64,000 bases of DNA from contig NZ_JAIBHJ010000002.1 in the NCBI RefSeq assembly GCF_021278025.1, positions 195,043 to 259,042 on the forward strand, given 5' to 3'. The position numbers and the translations under genes were made by a program. The stretch's first letter is position 1. Every line of letters begins with the position of its first letter. The notes under the pieces were generated by a model. It saw only the letters and a list, made by a program, of their open reading frames with translations. It had not been told where the DNA came from and searched no databases. The stretch is from Motilimonas sp. E26. Lineage in GTDB: Bacteria > Pseudomonadota > Gammaproteobacteria > Enterobacterales > CBDFNC01. This document shows, one piece after another, positions 9,824-20,669 of this stretch.

Positions 9824-10372
9824 ATGCTAAACACCCCATATGGCACCATTACCGCACAGCAACATCAGCAGCTGGTTCATACTAAGCTGCTTATTTGCGA
9901 TATTGATGGGGTGTTCTCTGATGGCCGAATTTACATGGGCAACAACGGCGAGGAGCTCAAAGCATTTCACACCCGAGATGGCTTCGGTATCAAGGCCGTG
10001 CTTCATGCTGGTATAGAAGTAGCGGTGATCACCGGACGAAAGTCCACCATTGTTAACAACCGAATGAACGCTCTGGGCGTTTCTCATATTTTTCAAGGCC
10101 AAGATAATAAGCTTATTGCTTTCCAGCAATTACTCACGCAGTTAAACCTTAATCCGGATGAAGTCGCTTATATCGGTGATGACGTGATTGATTTACCCGT
10201 GATGAACCAGGTTGGCTTAGCAGTAGCCGTAGCGGATGCACACCCAATAGTGCAGCAACAAGCTGACTATGTTACAACAATAAAAGGCGGCTTTGGTGCT
10301 GTGCGCGAGCTTTGCGATCTACTATTGCACGCTCGTGGAGAGTTGGCTCATGCACAAGGTACCAGTGTATGA
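9824..10372 (+). CDS. kdsC: 3-deoxy-D-manno-octulosonate 8-phosphate phosphatase KdsC
   Basis: This 182 aa HAD-superfamily phosphatase makes free Kdo for LPS inner core synthesis. HAD motif I is DIDGVFSDG, with nucleophile and acid-base residues Asp26 and Asp28; motif II is VITGRKS; motif IV is YIGDDVIDLPVM. As expected for C0-type KdsC it lacks a cap domain and acts as a tetramer. In E. coli kdsD lies between yrbG and kdsC; here only 32 bp separate them and kdsD is at 62974-63936. The stop overlaps the lptC start (ATGA). Confidence 0.95.
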   Translation: MLNTPYGTITAQQHQQLVHTKLLICDIDGVFSDGRIYMGNNGEELKAFHTRDGFGIKAVLHAGIEVAVITGRKSTIVNNRMNALGVSHIFQGQDNKLIAFQQLLTQLNLNPDEVAYIGDDVIDLPVMNQVGLAVAVADAHPIVQQQADYVTTIKGGFGAVRELCDLLLHARGELAHAQGTSV

Positions 10373-10923
10373 AAAAGCTCAACATCTGGTTATCCGTACT
10401 ATTTATGGTTTCTCTTGGCGCTTGGCAGTTTTTTAAACACACTGAAGCGCCTATTGCTGAGCGCGATCCTTCTGAAGCTTACTTTATCGCTAATGAAGTC
10501 AAAGGAGCTGTCTTTACCCAAGCAGGAAAAATTGACTACCGGCTTTTTGCCACCCAAATGCATTATTACCAACAAGACTTAAAGACTGTATTTGCGAAAC
10601 CTGTTTTATTACTTTTTCGCAATGAAGATCAAACTCAGTGGCAAATTACCGGAGACGACGGCATTCTGTTCGACCAGCACACCTTTGAACTAAATAACAA
10701 CGTTACCATCACTAATTTGACCCATGACCAACACATAAATCTGATCACCACCGACAAGCTCACCCTAGATTTAATAAAGAATGAAATCCATTCAGATGAC
10801 TTAGTCACCCTATATGGAGAGCAAATGCAACAAACAGGCACGGGATTATTTGGTCAACTATCAGGTAAAACCATCAGTTTATTAAACCAAGTAACGGCGA
10901 CTTATTTAAATGAAAAACCTTAA
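10369..10923 (+). CDS. lptC: LPS export protein LptC
   Basis: This 184 aa bitopic protein of the LPS transenvelope bridge has an N-terminal transmembrane helix (about residues 5-22) and a periplasmic beta-jellyroll. It receives LPS from the LptB2FG extractor and hands it to LptA. I chose the ATG at 10369, which overlaps the kdsC stop and gives MKKLNIWLSVLF; an upstream in-frame extension to 10312 lies inside kdsC and has no membrane signal. The 3' end overlaps lptA by 14 nt. Confidence 0.92.
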   Translation: MKKLNIWLSVLFMVSLGAWQFFKHTEAPIAERDPSEAYFIANEVKGAVFTQAGKIDYRLFATQMHYYQQDLKTVFAKPVLLLFRNEDQTQWQITGDDGILFDQHTFELNNNVTITNLTHDQHINLITTDKLTLDLIKNEIHSDDLVTLYGEQMQQTGTGLFGQLSGKTISLLNQVTATYLNEKP

Positions 10924-11455
10924 ATTATTACTAGCATCACTGGTATTACTAAGTGCTCCTACTTACGCGCTTAAGTCTGACTCAGAGCAAGAAATTGTTA
11001 TCCGAGCCAATTCCAATACAGCCGACCTAGACAGTAACACCACCACTTTTTTAGGTAACGTCGTGGTGACACAAGGAACAATTAAGCTCACCGCCAATAA
11101 ATTGGTTGGCATCCGCCATAAGCCCGGCGAAGAAGAAATGATTGCGACTGGCAATCCAGCGACTTTTTATCAAATGATGGATGATGGTAAACCAGTAGAA
11201 GCAAAGGCAAAAAAAATTCGTTACCTCAAAAAAAATAACCAGATAATCTTGAGCCAAAATGCCTCTTTGAAGCAGTTAGACAGTAACTACACCGCTGAAA
11301 CTATCACCTACAACATTGAGACACGCCAGATTGAAGGTAAAAAAGGCGAGACTCAAACCCGAACCGTATTTTTACCCGCTCAAGTCGATAGCAAGAAAAA
11401 CTCAAAGTCATCAGATAAATCAATAGATAAATCAACAGATAAAGCGGCGCAATAA
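10910..11455 (+). CDS. lptA: LPS periplasmic bridge protein LptA
   Basis: This 181 aa OstA-fold protein has a cleavable signal peptide (ends near residue 20, APTYA). It polymerises through beta-jellyroll domains into the periplasmic bridge that carries LPS from LptC to LptD. Family features include [21 protein letters not shown] and the later [14 protein letters not shown] region. The last about 20 residues are a low-complexity Lys/Ser/Asp tail ([14 protein letters not shown]) not needed for the fold. It overlaps lptC and shares one base with the lptB start. Confidence 0.93.
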   Translation: MKNLKLLLASLVLLSAPTYALKSDSEQEIVIRANSNTADLDSNTTTFLGNVVVTQGTIKLTANKLVGIRHKPGEEEMIATGNPATFYQMMDDGKPVEAKAKKIRYLKKNNQIILSQNASLKQLDSNYTAETITYNIETRQIEGKKGETQTRTVFLPAQVDSKKNSKSSDKSIDKSTDKAAQ

Positions 11456-12180
11456 TGGCATTACTCCAAGCAAAAGACTTAGCGAAAAGTTATAAGAATC
11501 GTCGTGTAGTGAATGGCGTTAGTTTACAAGTGAACACGGGGCAAATTGTTGGTTTACTCGGCCCCAATGGTGCAGGTAAAACGACAACATTTTACATGGT
11601 AGTCGGTTTAGTAAAGCGCGATGAAGGCCAGATATTTATTGATGATGAAGAAATTTCTAGCCAACCAATGCACGTGCGCGCGCAGAAGGGAATTGGCTAC
11701 TTGCCACAAGAAGCTTCTATTTTTCGTCGCCTTACGGTCGCGCAAAATATCATGGCAATCCTAGAAGTTCGAGATGAGCTATCCACGGAACAAAAACAAG
11801 ATAGACTGAACGAGTTACTTGAAGAATTTCATATTACCCATATAAAAAATAGTAAAGGGATGTCCCTTTCTGGCGGCGAAAGACGCCGCGTTGAAATCGC
11901 CAGAGCACTCGCAGCAGATCCTCAATTCATCTTACTTGATGAGCCATTTGCTGGGGTTGATCCTATCTCTGTAATAGATATAAAAAAAATCATAGAACAC
12001 TTACGAGACAGAGGCTTAGGCGTATTAATCACTGACCATAATGTGAGGGAAACACTAGATGTATGTGAATATTCCTATATAGTGAGTCATGGAGAAATGA
12101 TTGCCGCTGGCAAGCCAGAAGACATTTTACAAAACGAACAAGTAAAACGAGTCTACCTAGGCGATCAATTCAAGCTATAG
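11455..12180 (+). CDS. lptB: LPS export ATP-binding protein LptB
   Basis: This 241 aa cytoplasmic ATPase powers LPS extraction by the LptB2FGC complex. Walker A is GPNGAGKTT (about residues 36-44), signature LSGGERRR, Walker [14 protein letters not shown], and switch His in LITDHNV. The lptF and lptG permease genes are not in this window, which is normal as they form their own locus. Its start overlaps the lptA stop, so it is probably translationally coupled. Confidence 0.96.
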   Translation: MALLQAKDLAKSYKNRRVVNGVSLQVNTGQIVGLLGPNGAGKTTTFYMVVGLVKRDEGQIFIDDEEISSQPMHVRAQKGIGYLPQEASIFRRLTVAQNIMAILEVRDELSTEQKQDRLNELLEEFHITHIKNSKGMSLSGGERRRVEIARALAADPQFILLDEPFAGVDPISVIDIKKIIEHLRDRGLGVLITDHNVRETLDVCEYSYIVSHGEMIAAGKPEDILQNEQVKRVYLGDQFKL

Positions 12181-12231
12181 TTTTTATAGGTAACAACCGT
12201 TATCTAAAGATTTATATCTAACAGGAATTTA

Positions 12232-13683
12232 ATGAAGCCAACCCTACAGTTGCGTTTAGGTCAGCAGTTAACCATGACCCCTCAGCTACAACAAGCTATT
12301 CGCTTGTTGCAGCTTTCTACATTAGATTTACAGCAAGAAATTCAAGAAGCCCTTGAGTCAAATCCGCTGTTAGAAGTAGAAGAAAACGACCACGGTAACG
12401 AAGAGCAAAGCTACGATAACGACACATCTAGCCAACTCGAAACGTCGGAGGCCATGGCGCAGAATGACATTCCTGATGATCTTCCCACAGACTCAACATG
12501 GGATGACACCTTTACCACGGGCACAGGTTCAAGCACTTCAGGTGTCGGCTCAGGTGGCGATGATGCCGATTTTATTTATCAAGGTGAAACCTCAGCTAAC
12601 CTACATGATCACCTCATCTGGCAAATGGAGTTAACCCCCTTTAGTGAAACTGATCGCGCTATCGCCTTTGCCATTATCGATGCCATTGACGAATCTGGTT
12701 ATTTGACTGTCTCTAGCGAAGATATATTAGATAGTGTCTCCTCTGACTTTCTTGATGTTGAGCTCGACGAAGTTGAAGCCGTACTTAAACGATTGCAGCA
12801 TTTTGATCCTCTCGGCGTTGGTGCTCGTTCCGCGCAAGAATGCATGTTAATCCAGCTGAATCAAATCGAAAAAGGCACTCTCTGGTTAGAAGAAGCCATA
12901 ATGGTGATCAACGAGCATATGGATTTACTCGCTAACCGTGACTTTCGTACTCTAAGCCGTAAAACTAAGCTAAAAGAAGACGATCTACGCGAAGTCATGC
13001 GCCTGATCCATACCTTAGAGCCAAGACCAGGCAATGCGATTGTTGAAATGGACGCTCAATATATAGTTCCAGATGTCTCTGTACAGAAAAAATCCGGTCG
13101 CTGGATCGTCGAACTAAACCCAGATTGCATGCCCAAAATTCGCGTTAATGATCAATACGCTTCTTTTGCCAAACAAACTAAAAACACCGATGACAGTCAG
13201 TTTATTCGTTCACATTTACAAGAAGCCAAATGGTTTATTAAAAGCTTAGAAAGCCGTAATGACACCTTATTAAAAGTGGCCAACTGTATCGTACAGCATC
13301 AAGTTGCTTTTTTTGAATACGGCGATGAAGCAATGAAACCCATGGTATTAAACGATGTCGCGGAAGCCGTGGAAATGCACGAGTCCACTATTTCGCGTGT
13401 CACCACGCAAAAGTTCATGCACACGCCGCGTGGCATCTTTGAGTTGAAGTATTTCTTCTCTAGCCATGTTGCAACAGAAAGTGGTGGCGAATGTTCATCC
13501 ACCGCCATTAGGGCCTTAATTAAAAAATTAGTGGCAGCAGAAACCCCTGCTAAGCCCCTAAGTGACAGTAAAATTACTCAACTGCTTGCTGACCAAGGCA
13601 TAAAGGTTGCGCGAAGAACCATCGCTAAATATCGCGAGTCTTTGAACATCCCGCCTTCCAACCAACGTAAGAGCCTACTTTAG
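12232..13683 (+). CDS. rpoN: RNA polymerase sigma-54 factor RpoN
   Basis: This 483 aa sigma-54 factor has the Gln/Leu-rich activator-interacting region I at the N-terminus ([20 protein letters not shown]), a variable acidic region II (about 55-115), the core-binding domain, and the C-terminal helix-turn-helix and RpoN box ([10 protein letters not shown], about residues 462-471) that reads the -24 element. Sigma-54 transcription needs AAA+ enhancer-binding proteins and usually controls nitrogen, motility or attachment genes. AGGAA lies a few nt before the ATG. The rpoN-hpf-ptsN-rapZ-npr order is the standard gammaproteobacterial one. Confidence 0.97.
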   Translation: MKPTLQLRLGQQLTMTPQLQQAIRLLQLSTLDLQQEIQEALESNPLLEVEENDHGNEEQSYDNDTSSQLETSEAMAQNDIPDDLPTDSTWDDTFTTGTGSSTSGVGSGGDDADFIYQGETSANLHDHLIWQMELTPFSETDRAIAFAIIDAIDESGYLTVSSEDILDSVSSDFLDVELDEVEAVLKRLQHFDPLGVGARSAQECMLIQLNQIEKGTLWLEEAIMVINEHMDLLANRDFRTLSRKTKLKEDDLREVMRLIHTLEPRPGNAIVEMDAQYIVPDVSVQKKSGRWIVELNPDCMPKIRVNDQYASFAKQTKNTDDSQFIRSHLQEAKWFIKSLESRNDTLLKVANCIVQHQVAFFEYGDEAMKPMVLNDVAEAVEMHESTISRVTTQKFMHTPRGIFELKYFFSSHVATESGGECSSTAIRALIKKLVAAETPAKPLSDSKITQLLADQGIKVARRTIAKYRESLNIPPSNQRKSLL

Positions 13684-13703
13684 GCTGCAACAGGAGAATG
13701 TTT

Positions 13704-13991
13704 ATGCAAATTAATCTATCTGGCCACCATATCGACATCACCGATTCAATGCGCAGTTACGTTGAAACTAAGTTCTCTAAATTAGAGCGTCATTTTGATA
13801 GCATTAACTCAGCACAAGTGATATTAAACGTCGAAAAGTTGAATCAAATAGCTGAAGCCAAGTTACACCTGTCAGGCGGAGAAGTATTTGCTAACTCCCA
13901 AGACACAGATATGTATGCCGCGATTGATTCGTTAGTTGACAAACTTGATCGCCAAGTGATCAAACACAAGGAAAAGCTGAAACAGTCTTAA
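13704..13991 (+). CDS. hpf: Ribosome hibernation promoting factor HPF (short form)
   Basis: This 95 aa short-form HPF binds the 30S subunit near the decoding centre and, with RMF where present, promotes 100S dimers in stationary phase. The protein starts MQINLSGHHIDITDSM, which aligns with E. coli HPF and gives the same length. I chose the ATG at 13704 over one two codons upstream (13698) because AGGAG is 7 nt from the second and only about 1 nt from the first. It sits between rpoN and ptsN, as in E. coli. Confidence 0.93.
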   Translation: MQINLSGHHIDITDSMRSYVETKFSKLERHFDSINSAQVILNVEKLNQIAEAKLHLSGGEVFANSQDTDMYAAIDSLVDKLDRQVIKHKEKLKQS

Positions 13992-13999
13992 ATTTAAAT

Positions 14000-14446
14000 A
14001 TGGATATAAAAGAATTATTAGCCCCAGACTGCACCTTGAGTGCAGTCTCTTGTTCAAGCAAGAAAAAAGCACTGGAAATCATCAGTGAGTTAGCAGGACA
14101 AAAACTCAATATTGACCCTAAAGTAGTGTTTGAAAACCTACTAACACGTGAGCGCCTTGGCACCACAGGTGTTGGAGCAGGTATTGCGATCCCCCACGCT
14201 CGTATCAGTGATGATTACCCTGTTACCGGCGTTTTCATCCAATGTGAGACCGCGATAGACTTTAGTGCCATCGACAATCAACCCGTTGATTTATTGTTCG
14301 CCGTTCTCGTCCCAGAAAGCCAGTGTAGCCAACATTTAAAAACCTTGTCACTTATCGCTGGTAAACTTTCTGATAAACAAATTTGTCGCCAACTTCGCGC
14401 GGCTAAAACAGATGCGGAGTTATTCGAACTCATTTGCGTGTCATAA
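14000..14446 (+). CDS. ptsN: Nitrogen-regulatory PTS enzyme IIA (IIA-Ntr)
   Basis: This 148 aa PTS EIIA type-2 domain protein has the phospho-acceptor His66 in [16 protein letters not shown]-Ntr is the end of the regulatory phosphotransfer chain PtsP-NPr-IIA-Ntr and in homologues tunes potassium transport and phosphate and nitrogen signalling. It starts 8 bp after hpf. The partner NPr is encoded two genes downstream; ptsP is not in the window. Confidence 0.95.
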   Translation: MDIKELLAPDCTLSAVSCSSKKKALEIISELAGQKLNIDPKVVFENLLTRERLGTTGVGAGIAIPHARISDDYPVTGVFIQCETAIDFSAIDNQPVDLLFAVLVPESQCSQHLKTLSLIAGKLSDKQICRQLRAAKTDAELFELICVS

Positions 14447-14456
14447 CGGGAGCAAT

Positions 14457-15302
14457 ATGAAACTCACCATCGTCAGTGGCCGCTCCGGATCAGGCAAAAC
14501 CGTTGCCTTAAGAGTATTGGAAGACCTAGGCTATTACTGCGTCGATAACCTGCCATTACCCTTACTACCCGATTTAATTACTAGTCTTAAAGATAATTAC
14601 GATGCCGTGGCGGTTAGCATCGATGTGCGCAACCTGCCCCTTGACCAAAATGAATTACACCACGTCATTAAGGATCTCAAAGCATCGGTTGATCTCACCA
14701 CCTTATTTCTTGATGCCAGTAGCAGTATTTTGGTACGTCGCTACAGTGAAACCAGGCGTTTACATCCACTAGCAAAAATGCAGCTATCGCTATCTCAAGC
14801 GATAGATCAAGAAACCACCTTGCTCGAGCCTATCTCTGAGTCGGCCGATTTACGTATTGATACCAGTGATATGTCAATCCATGAGCTGAGTGAGTTGGTA
14901 AAACAACGAGTACTCGGCCAAAAAAGTCATGAATTGGTATTAGTCATTGAATCATTTGGTTTTAAAAATGGCTTACCAAAAGATGCAGACTATGTGTTTG
15001 ATGCGCGCTTTCTACCTAATCCTCATTGGATCCCCGAGCTTAAACCACAAACCGGACTCGATGCCGAAGTTCAACACTACTTAACAGAGCAGCCATTAGT
15101 GATGAAGTTTATCTGGCAAATAGAGAATTTGATTGGCACTTGGCTGCCTCATCTTGAACGCAATAACCGCAGCTATGTCACTATCGCTATCGGTTGCACG
15201 GGCGGCCAACACAGATCGGTATTTATCGCCGAGAAAATCGCCGAATTTTTTCGCCACGAACAACAAGTGCAAGTTCGTCATCGCACCTTGGAAAAACGCT
15301 AA
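14457..15302 (+). CDS. rapZ: RNase adapter protein RapZ
   Basis: This 281 aa RapZ/YvcJ family P-loop protein has Walker A GRSGSGKT at residues 8-15. Its C-terminal domain carries the family signature [17 protein letters not shown]. In enterobacteria RapZ delivers the sRNA GlmZ to RNase E and so links glucosamine-6-phosphate supply to GlmS synthesis. I chose the ATG at 14457 (CGGGAG 4 nt upstream) rather than an upstream in-frame start at 14412 inside ptsN. Whether GlmY/GlmZ exist here cannot be told from this window. Confidence 0.94.
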   Translation: MKLTIVSGRSGSGKTVALRVLEDLGYYCVDNLPLPLLPDLITSLKDNYDAVAVSIDVRNLPLDQNELHHVIKDLKASVDLTTLFLDASSSILVRRYSETRRLHPLAKMQLSLSQAIDQETTLLEPISESADLRIDTSDMSIHELSELVKQRVLGQKSHELVLVIESFGFKNGLPKDADYVFDARFLPNPHWIPELKPQTGLDAEVQHYLTEQPLVMKFIWQIENLIGTWLPHLERNNRSYVTIAIGCTGGQHRSVFIAEKIAEFFRHEQQVQVRHRTLEKR

Positions 15303-15578
15303 ATGTTACAGCTAGAGCAACATATCACCATAAAGAACAAATTGGGCTTACATGCACGAGCGGCTGTAAAACTGGCAGAGTTAGCGCTAAAATTTGACGC
15401 GACAGTTACCTTAGTCCACGGCGATAAATCCGCCTCTGCAGCCAGTGTGATGGGCTTACTCATGCTAGAAACCTGTCAAGGCCAACAAATCGTCATTCAA
15501 GCCGAAGGGGCCGATGCCAAATGCGCATTAGAAGCAGTAAGACAACTGATAGAAGATAAATTTGAAGAAGAAGAATAA
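15303..15578 (+). CDS. ptsO: Phosphocarrier protein NPr
   Basis: This 91 aa HPr-like protein has the phosphorylated His17 in [13 protein letters not shown] and the conserved Ser region near residues 45-50 ([13 protein letters not shown]). NPr passes phosphate from PtsP to IIA-Ntr. It starts directly after the rapZ stop. The C-terminus is acidic (EDKFEEEE). Confidence 0.95.
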   Translation: MLQLEQHITIKNKLGLHARAAVKLAELALKFDATVTLVHGDKSASAASVMGLLMLETCQGQQIVIQAEGADAKCALEAVRQLIEDKFEEEE

Positions 15579-15634
15579 TAAATAAAATTAATTAGTTATC
15601 GCCTATTGATAACGGCAAACAAGGGGAAAAGCGG

Positions 15635-16996
15635 ATGCTAGATAATCTAGTCAACTTGAGCACACATGAGCGCCTAGTCGAAGTTAACAAAGCGTTAAGC
15701 AGTGGTATGTTTGTTCATGTTCGCCGCATGTTACAGCAACTCCCCCCTGAAGATATTGCCTTACTACTTGAATCCTGCCCCCACGCTGAGCGTAAAAATA
15801 TTTGGCAACTCACCGACTCAGAGCAGCAAGGTGAGATCCTAGAAGAGCTAAACGAAGATGCTCGAGACAGTATCCTCGCCCTAATGGATACGGAAAACCT
15901 GGTTGCCGCAACCGAAGGCATGGACACCGACGATCTTGCCTACGTTCTTAGTGGTCTAAATGACTCGGCCTATCAAGACGTACTATCGCAAATGGATGCG
16001 CAAGACCGACATCGTCTAGAACAAGCCTTAGGCTATCCTGAAGATACAGCAGGTAGCGTGATGAACACCGACACCATCACACTCAGACCTGATGTCACTA
16101 TCGATGTGGTGTTACGCTATTTACGTTTGAAAGGTGAGCTACCAGAGGCCACCGATGCCCTCTATGTGGTCAATAAACACGATAAGCTCATTGGTGAAGT
16201 TGCATTAGCCACCTTGCTCACGGTGGATCCCGCATCCACCGTAATGGACGTGATGGATAACAGTCGTAAAAGCATCCCCGTTGCCATGGCAGAAATCGAA
16301 GTGGCCAAAATATTTGAACGCCGAGATTTAATCAGTGCGCCCGTGGTCGATCAAGATGATCGCCTACTTGGACGTATCACTATCGATGACGTGGTCGATA
16401 TTATCCGTGAAGACGCCGACCACAAAATGATGGGGATGGCGGGGATGGATGATGATGAGGATACCTTTGCGCCTATTTTAAAAAGTACCAAGCGCCGCAC
16501 CATTTGGTTAACCGTTAATTTAGGCGCGGCATTACTGGCCTCGTCTGTGTCTAATATGTTTGAAGCCACCTTATCTGAAATCGCCACCCTAGCCGTGTTA
16601 ATGACCATCGTCCCCAGCATGGGCGGTATCGCCGGCAATCAAACCTTGGCACTGGTTATTCGCGGCATGGCGGTTGGCCACATCGGTGACTCGAACGCCC
16701 GCACTTTGATTATGAAAGAAGCCGCCATCGGTTTATTAAATGGCTTAATTTGGGCGCTACTTGTGGCTGTGGCGGTAGTTATTTGGAAAGGCGATGTGAA
16801 TATTGGTTACGTGATCGCAGGAGCCATGTTCATCAACTTATCGGTAGCAGGCTTGGCCGGCGTTTGTATTCCACTGATCATGAACAAACTTAAAATAGAC
16901 CCTGCCCTTGCGGGCGGTATGGCGCTCACTACGGTAACCGATGTCGTCGGACTGTTTTCATTTTTAGGCATGGCGACGATCTTTTTACGAGCCTAG
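15635..16996 (+). CDS. mgtE: Magnesium transporter MgtE
   Basis: This 453 aa MgtE/SLC41-type Mg2+ channel has a cytoplasmic superhelical N domain (about 1-130), two CBS domains (about 135-255, with AGSVMNTDTITLRPD and DDVVDIIRED) and five C-terminal membrane helices (about 285-450), including the selectivity region GGIAGNQTLALVIRGMA. In homologues Mg2+ bound between the N and CBS domains closes the channel. It follows npr by 56 bp, which includes a small inverted repeat (15595-15600 with 15608-15613), and is followed by a terminator. The length is typical. Confidence 0.94.
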   Translation: MLDNLVNLSTHERLVEVNKALSSGMFVHVRRMLQQLPPEDIALLLESCPHAERKNIWQLTDSEQQGEILEELNEDARDSILALMDTENLVAATEGMDTDDLAYVLSGLNDSAYQDVLSQMDAQDRHRLEQALGYPEDTAGSVMNTDTITLRPDVTIDVVLRYLRLKGELPEATDALYVVNKHDKLIGEVALATLLTVDPASTVMDVMDNSRKSIPVAMAEIEVAKIFERRDLISAPVVDQDDRLLGRITIDDVVDIIREDADHKMMGMAGMDDDEDTFAPILKSTKRRTIWLTVNLGAALLASSVSNMFEATLSEIATLAVLMTIVPSMGGIAGNQTLALVIRGMAVGHIGDSNARTLIMKEAAIGLLNGLIWALLVAVAVVIWKGDVNIGYVIAGAMFINLSVAGLAGVCIPLIMNKLKIDPALAGGMALTTVTDVVGLFSFLGMATIFLRA

Positions 16997-17018
16997 AATT
17001 CAACCTCTCCTGTAAATA

Positions 17019-17051
17019 AAAAGGCCGTCACGAGTAACGCCACGGCCTTTT
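17019..17051. terminator. Bidirectional terminator between mgtE and pmbA
   Basis: A perfect 10 bp stem (17019-17028 with 17042-17051) has AAAA on its left side and TTTT on its right, with a 13 nt loop, between convergent genes. Confidence 0.85.
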
Positions 17052-17124
17052 AATCTCAACCCAGTATAAATCTGAGGATGTTGTTCAGTTTTATTTACGC
17101 TTCATTCAAGGCGAGCGATAACAA

Positions 17125-18468
17125 TTAACTGCCCGCGATCTTCATATTATCAATCAACACCGAGCCTGTTTGTAGGCTGCTGCGCGTATCGATATCACTG
17201 CCAACGGCCTGAATCCCCATAAACATGTCTTTCAAGTTACCTGCAATAGTGATTTCATGAACCGGGAAAGCCAGTTCACCGTTTTCAACCCAAAAGCCCG
17301 CTGCGCCACGAGAGTAATCACCCGATACAGCGTTAACCCCTTGCCCCATTAGCTCAGTCACATACAAACCCGTGCCTAACTGGCGCAACATGTCTTTAAA
17401 GTCACCTTGGTTACTTTGTACAAACCAGTTATGAATACCACCGGCATGGCCAGTCGTCGTCATGCCAAGTTTACGAGCGGAATAACTGGTTAGCAGGTAA
17501 GTATTTAAATCGCCATCAGAGATAATCTCACGATCTTGAGTTTTTACCCCTTCAGCATCAAACGGTGAGCTAGCAAGGCCTGATTTAATATGAGGACGCT
17601 CGCTGATATTAAACCAACTTGGAAATACCTGCGTGCCTAAGCTATCTAATAAAAACGACGATTGGCGATAAAGGCTACCACCACTAATGGCATTAACTAA
17701 ATGGCCAAACAAGCTTACAGCACTATCGGCAGAAAATAGCACCGGACAGTTACAGGTGTCGATTTTCCGTGCTCCTAAGCGCGCCACTGTACGTTCAACG
17801 GCTTCTTGTGCGACCCGTTCTGGACGCCACATATCAGCAATATTACGGGTCATGGTGTAACTATAATCTCGTTGCATTTCATCGCCTTGTTGCGCGATTA
17901 ACATACAACTTAAACTATGACGGCTAGACAAATAGCTTTGTACGTAGTCATGACTATTACCATAGACTTTAATGCCTAAATGGCTGCTAAAACTGGCGCC
18001 ATCAGAATTAACAATGCGGCTATCTGCCGCCAGCGCGAATTCTTCACACTGCTTAGCAAGGGCTAAGCCTGATTCGGGATCGAGTGAAGCAGGATGAAAC
18101 AAGTCTAAATCTTGCGGTTGACGTTCAAGTAAATCGGCATCAGCCAACCCTGAAAAGGGGTCTTGGCTGGTATGTTTAGCAATGTCAATTGCCGCCTCAA
18201 CGGCACGCGCTATTGATTCCTTGCTGATATCTGAAGTGGATGAATTACCTTTACGACCATCGACATAAACACTAATGCCCAGTGCGCCATCATGGTTAAA
18301 TTCAATGTTTTCCACTTCTGCCATTCGGGTATTGACCGATATTCCCGTTTGACGACTAACTGCGACCTCTGCTTGGTCTGCCCCGAGTTTTTTTGCCATC
18401 AAGACCGCGTCAGCAACTGCTTGTTCTAACTGGTCTTGTTCTTGTGCAATCAGACTTGTTGGCTCCAT
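17125..18468 (-). CDS. pmbA: Metalloprotease PmbA/TldE
   Basis: This protein (447 aa from the chosen start) is the catalytically inactive-looking partner in the TldD/TldE heterodimer. No HExxxH motif is present, in contrast to TldD at 19222-20667. In E. coli the pair matures microcin B17 and degrades the CcdA antitoxin. Family features include the N-terminal AVADAVLMAKKLGADQAEV and the Gly-rich C-terminal stretch VNAVSGDYSRGAAGFWVENG. The ATG at 18468 gives a start like E. coli PmbA (450 aa); an in-frame ATG 21 codons upstream (18531) is less likely. It is divergent from darP. Confidence 0.93.
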   Translation of the reverse strand: MEPTSLIAQEQDQLEQAVADAVLMAKKLGADQAEVAVSRQTGISVNTRMAEVENIEFNHDGALGISVYVDGRKGNSSTSDISKESIARAVEAAIDIAKHTSQDPFSGLADADLLERQPQDLDLFHPASLDPESGLALAKQCEEFALAADSRIVNSDGASFSSHLGIKVYGNSHDYVQSYLSSRHSLSCMLIAQQGDEMQRDYSYTMTRNIADMWRPERVAQEAVERTVARLGARKIDTCNCPVLFSADSAVSLFGHLVNAISGGSLYRQSSFLLDSLGTQVFPSWFNISERPHIKSGLASSPFDAEGVKTQDREIISDGDLNTYLLTSYSARKLGMTTTGHAGGIHNWFVQSNQGDFKDMLRQLGTGLYVTELMGQGVNAVSGDYSRGAAGFWVENGELAFPVHEITIAGNLKDMFMGIQAVGSDIDTRSSLQTGSVLIDNMKIAGS

Positions 18469-18576
18469 GTTATTTCTTCTACTCCGATACATTTCTGCCA
18501 AGCATATCATGACATGAGGAGCTTGCGACAATTTGCTGGTAAGATAGTCATATCAAACCTACAAGAATGAACCAAT

Positions 18577-19086
18577 ATGCATCCAGAAGACGAAAACGAC
18601 ATCATCAGTAAAACGCAACTTAAGCAAGAAAGTGAAGCACTGCAAAAGCTCGGGGCCCGCTTGGTTAGCTTGAGCCCGAGTCAACTCAAAAACATTCCAT
18701 TGTCTGATAATCTATCTGACGCTATCAAGCTGGCACATAAAATCAGTAATAAACACGAAGCATTGCGCCGCCAATTACAATACATTGGTAAGTTAATGCG
18801 CTCAGAAGATCCGGAGCCTATCGAAGCAGCGCTAGACGTATTAACCAATAAACACCAAGCTGCAACTCACGCTTTTCATCAACTTGAATTGCTGCGCGAT
18901 GAATTAATCAGTGAAGGTGATGAGGCTATCTCGCGTTTAATGGAGCAGCAACCTAGCTTTGAGCGTCAAAAGTTACGCCAGCTAGTGCGCCAAGCCAACA
19001 AAGAAGCGGCGGGTAATAAACCACCAAAATCCTCACGTGAATTATTTAAATACTTGCGTGAAATTATGGTCGATAAGCAGGGCTAA
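18577..19086 (+). CDS. darP: Ribosome biogenesis factor DarP (YjgA, DUF615)
   Basis: This 169 aa all-helical protein of the YjgA/DUF615 family associates with the 50S subunit late in assembly and helps shape the peptidyl transferase centre. Family stretches are SKTQLKQESEALQKLGARL and the C-terminal ARQ/KEAAGNKPPKSSRELFKYLRE-like region near residues 145-163. It is divergent from pmbA, as in E. coli. Confidence 0.92.
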   Translation: MHPEDENDIISKTQLKQESEALQKLGARLVSLSPSQLKNIPLSDNLSDAIKLAHKISNKHEALRRQLQYIGKLMRSEDPEPIEAALDVLTNKHQAATHAFHQLELLRDELISEGDEAISRLMEQQPSFERQKLRQLVRQANKEAAGNKPPKSSRELFKYLREIMVDKQG

Positions 19087-19136
19087 ATCGTTTAATGGCA
19101 ACATAGACACTGGTTAAATGGTTTAAAGAAAGCGCT

Positions 19137-19170
19137 ACACAACAAAAAGCAGTAATGCTTTTTGTTGTGT
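19137..19170. terminator. Bidirectional terminator between darP and tldD
   Basis: A perfect 15 bp stem (19137-19151 with 19156-19170) has a GTAA loop between two convergent genes. The arms are themselves A-rich and T-rich. Confidence 0.85.
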
Positions 19171-19221
19171 TACTTTAATTTTCTCAGTTAGTAACTACCT
19201 AATTAAAAATAGCTTTCTCTG

Positions 19222-20667
19222 CTAGTTAGTGCCACCAATGGTTAATTCATCTAATTTCAATGACGGCTGCCCAACCCCCACAGGCACACTTTGGCCATCT
19301 TTGCCGCACACGCCAACACCGGGATCTAACGCTAAGTTATTCCCTACCATCGACACTTTCGACATCGCTTCTGGGCCATTACCAATCAAGGTTGCCCCTT
19401 TGATCGGTGTAGTCACTTTACCATTCTCGATTAAGTAAGCTTCAGATGCGGTGAATACAAACTTACCTGAGGTGATATCTACCTGACCACCACCAAAATT
19501 AGGCGCGTAAATACCTTTTTTCACACTGGCAATCAATTCATCGTGCTCATACTTGCCTGGCAGCATATAAGTATTAGTCATGCGTGGCATTGGTAGGTGC
19601 GCATAAGACTCACGGCGACCATTGCCGGTTGGCGCAACCCCCATTAAGCGCGCATTGAGCTTGTCTTGCATATAACCTTTTAAAATACCGTTTTCGATTA
19701 ATACTGTGTATTGCCCCTCGGTACCTTCATCGTCAACACTTAACGAGCCTCGACGATTAGCAAGGGTAGCATCATCAACGATAGTACAATGTTCAGAAGC
19801 AACCTTTTCACCAATGCGACCAGAGAAAGCCGATGCACCTTTACGGTTAAAGTCACCTTCTAATCCATGGCCAACGGCCTCATGAAGTAACACGCCGGGC
19901 CAACCTGAGCCCAATACCACAGGCATCGCGCCGGCGGGAGCATCAACCGCTTCTAAATTGACCAAGGCTTGACGTACCGCTTCTTTAGCATAACCAAACG
20001 CGCGCGCTTGGCCTTCAACTTGCTCGGTAAAGTACACCATGCTGTAGCGACCGCCGCCGCCAGCACTGCCGCGCTCACGGCGGCCATTTTTTTCGGCTAA
20101 TACTGAGCAATTAAAACGGATTAAAGGTCGTACATCCGAGGCAAAAGTACCATCGCTAGCCGCCACTAACATTTCTTCATACACCGCAGCCATACTCACA
20201 ATCACTTGCGTGACGGCAGGATCTAAACTACGTGCATAAGCATCTACCGATTTCAGCAAGTTGATTTTGGCTTCTTTTTCAAGACAAGCAAGGGGATCTA
20301 ATTCTGGATAAATAATCTTGCCGTGAGTGGGGGTTAAAATTTTAACTTTACCCGATTGGCCCGCGCCGGCAATGCCTCGTGCGGCATTAGCTGCTTGTTG
20401 CAAAGCGGCAAAACTCAGTTGATCTGAATAAGCGAAACCGGTTTTTTCACCACTAACAGCACGCACGCCCACGCCCTTTTCAATGTTAAAACTACCTTCT
20501 TTGACAATACCGTCTTCAAGCACCCAACTTTCATGGCGACTTGATTGAAAGAACAAATCAGCGTAATCCAAATCGTGCTGATACATACTCGCCAATACTG
20601 CTTCTAATTTGTCGCTATTTAATTCGGTTGGCCCTAACAAATGCTGGCAAACGGTTTCAAAGCTCAT
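19222..20667 (-). CDS. tldD: Zinc metalloprotease TldD
   Basis: This 481 aa protease subunit has the HExxxH zinc motif at residues 262-267 (HEAVGH, then [10 protein letters not shown]). It works with PmbA/TldE, encoded nearby at 17125-18468. Substrates enter a closed chamber in the heterodimer as unfolded peptides. The length matches E. coli TldD (481). It is the last gene of maf-rng-yhdP-nit-tldD, 2 bp after the nitrilase gene. The split arrangement around darP is common in this group. Confidence 0.96.
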   Translation of the reverse strand: MSFETVCQHLLGPTELNSDKLEAVLASMYQHDLDYADLFFQSSRHESWVLEDGIVKEGSFNIEKGVGVRAVSGEKTGFAYSDQLSFAALQQAANAARGIAGAGQSGKVKILTPTHGKIIYPELDPLACLEKEAKINLLKSVDAYARSLDPAVTQVIVSMAAVYEEMLVAASDGTFASDVRPLIRFNCSVLAEKNGRRERGSAGGGGRYSMVYFTEQVEGQARAFGYAKEAVRQALVNLEAVDAPAGAMPVVLGSGWPGVLLHEAVGHGLEGDFNRKGASAFSGRIGEKVASEHCTIVDDATLANRRGSLSVDDEGTEGQYTVLIENGILKGYMQDKLNARLMGVAPTGNGRRESYAHLPMPRMTNTYMLPGKYEHDELIASVKKGIYAPNFGGGQVDITSGKFVFTASEAYLIENGKVTTPIKGATLIGNGPEAMSKVSMVGNNLALDPGVGVCGKDGQSVPVGVGQPSLKLDELTIGGTN

Positions 20668-20669
20668 TC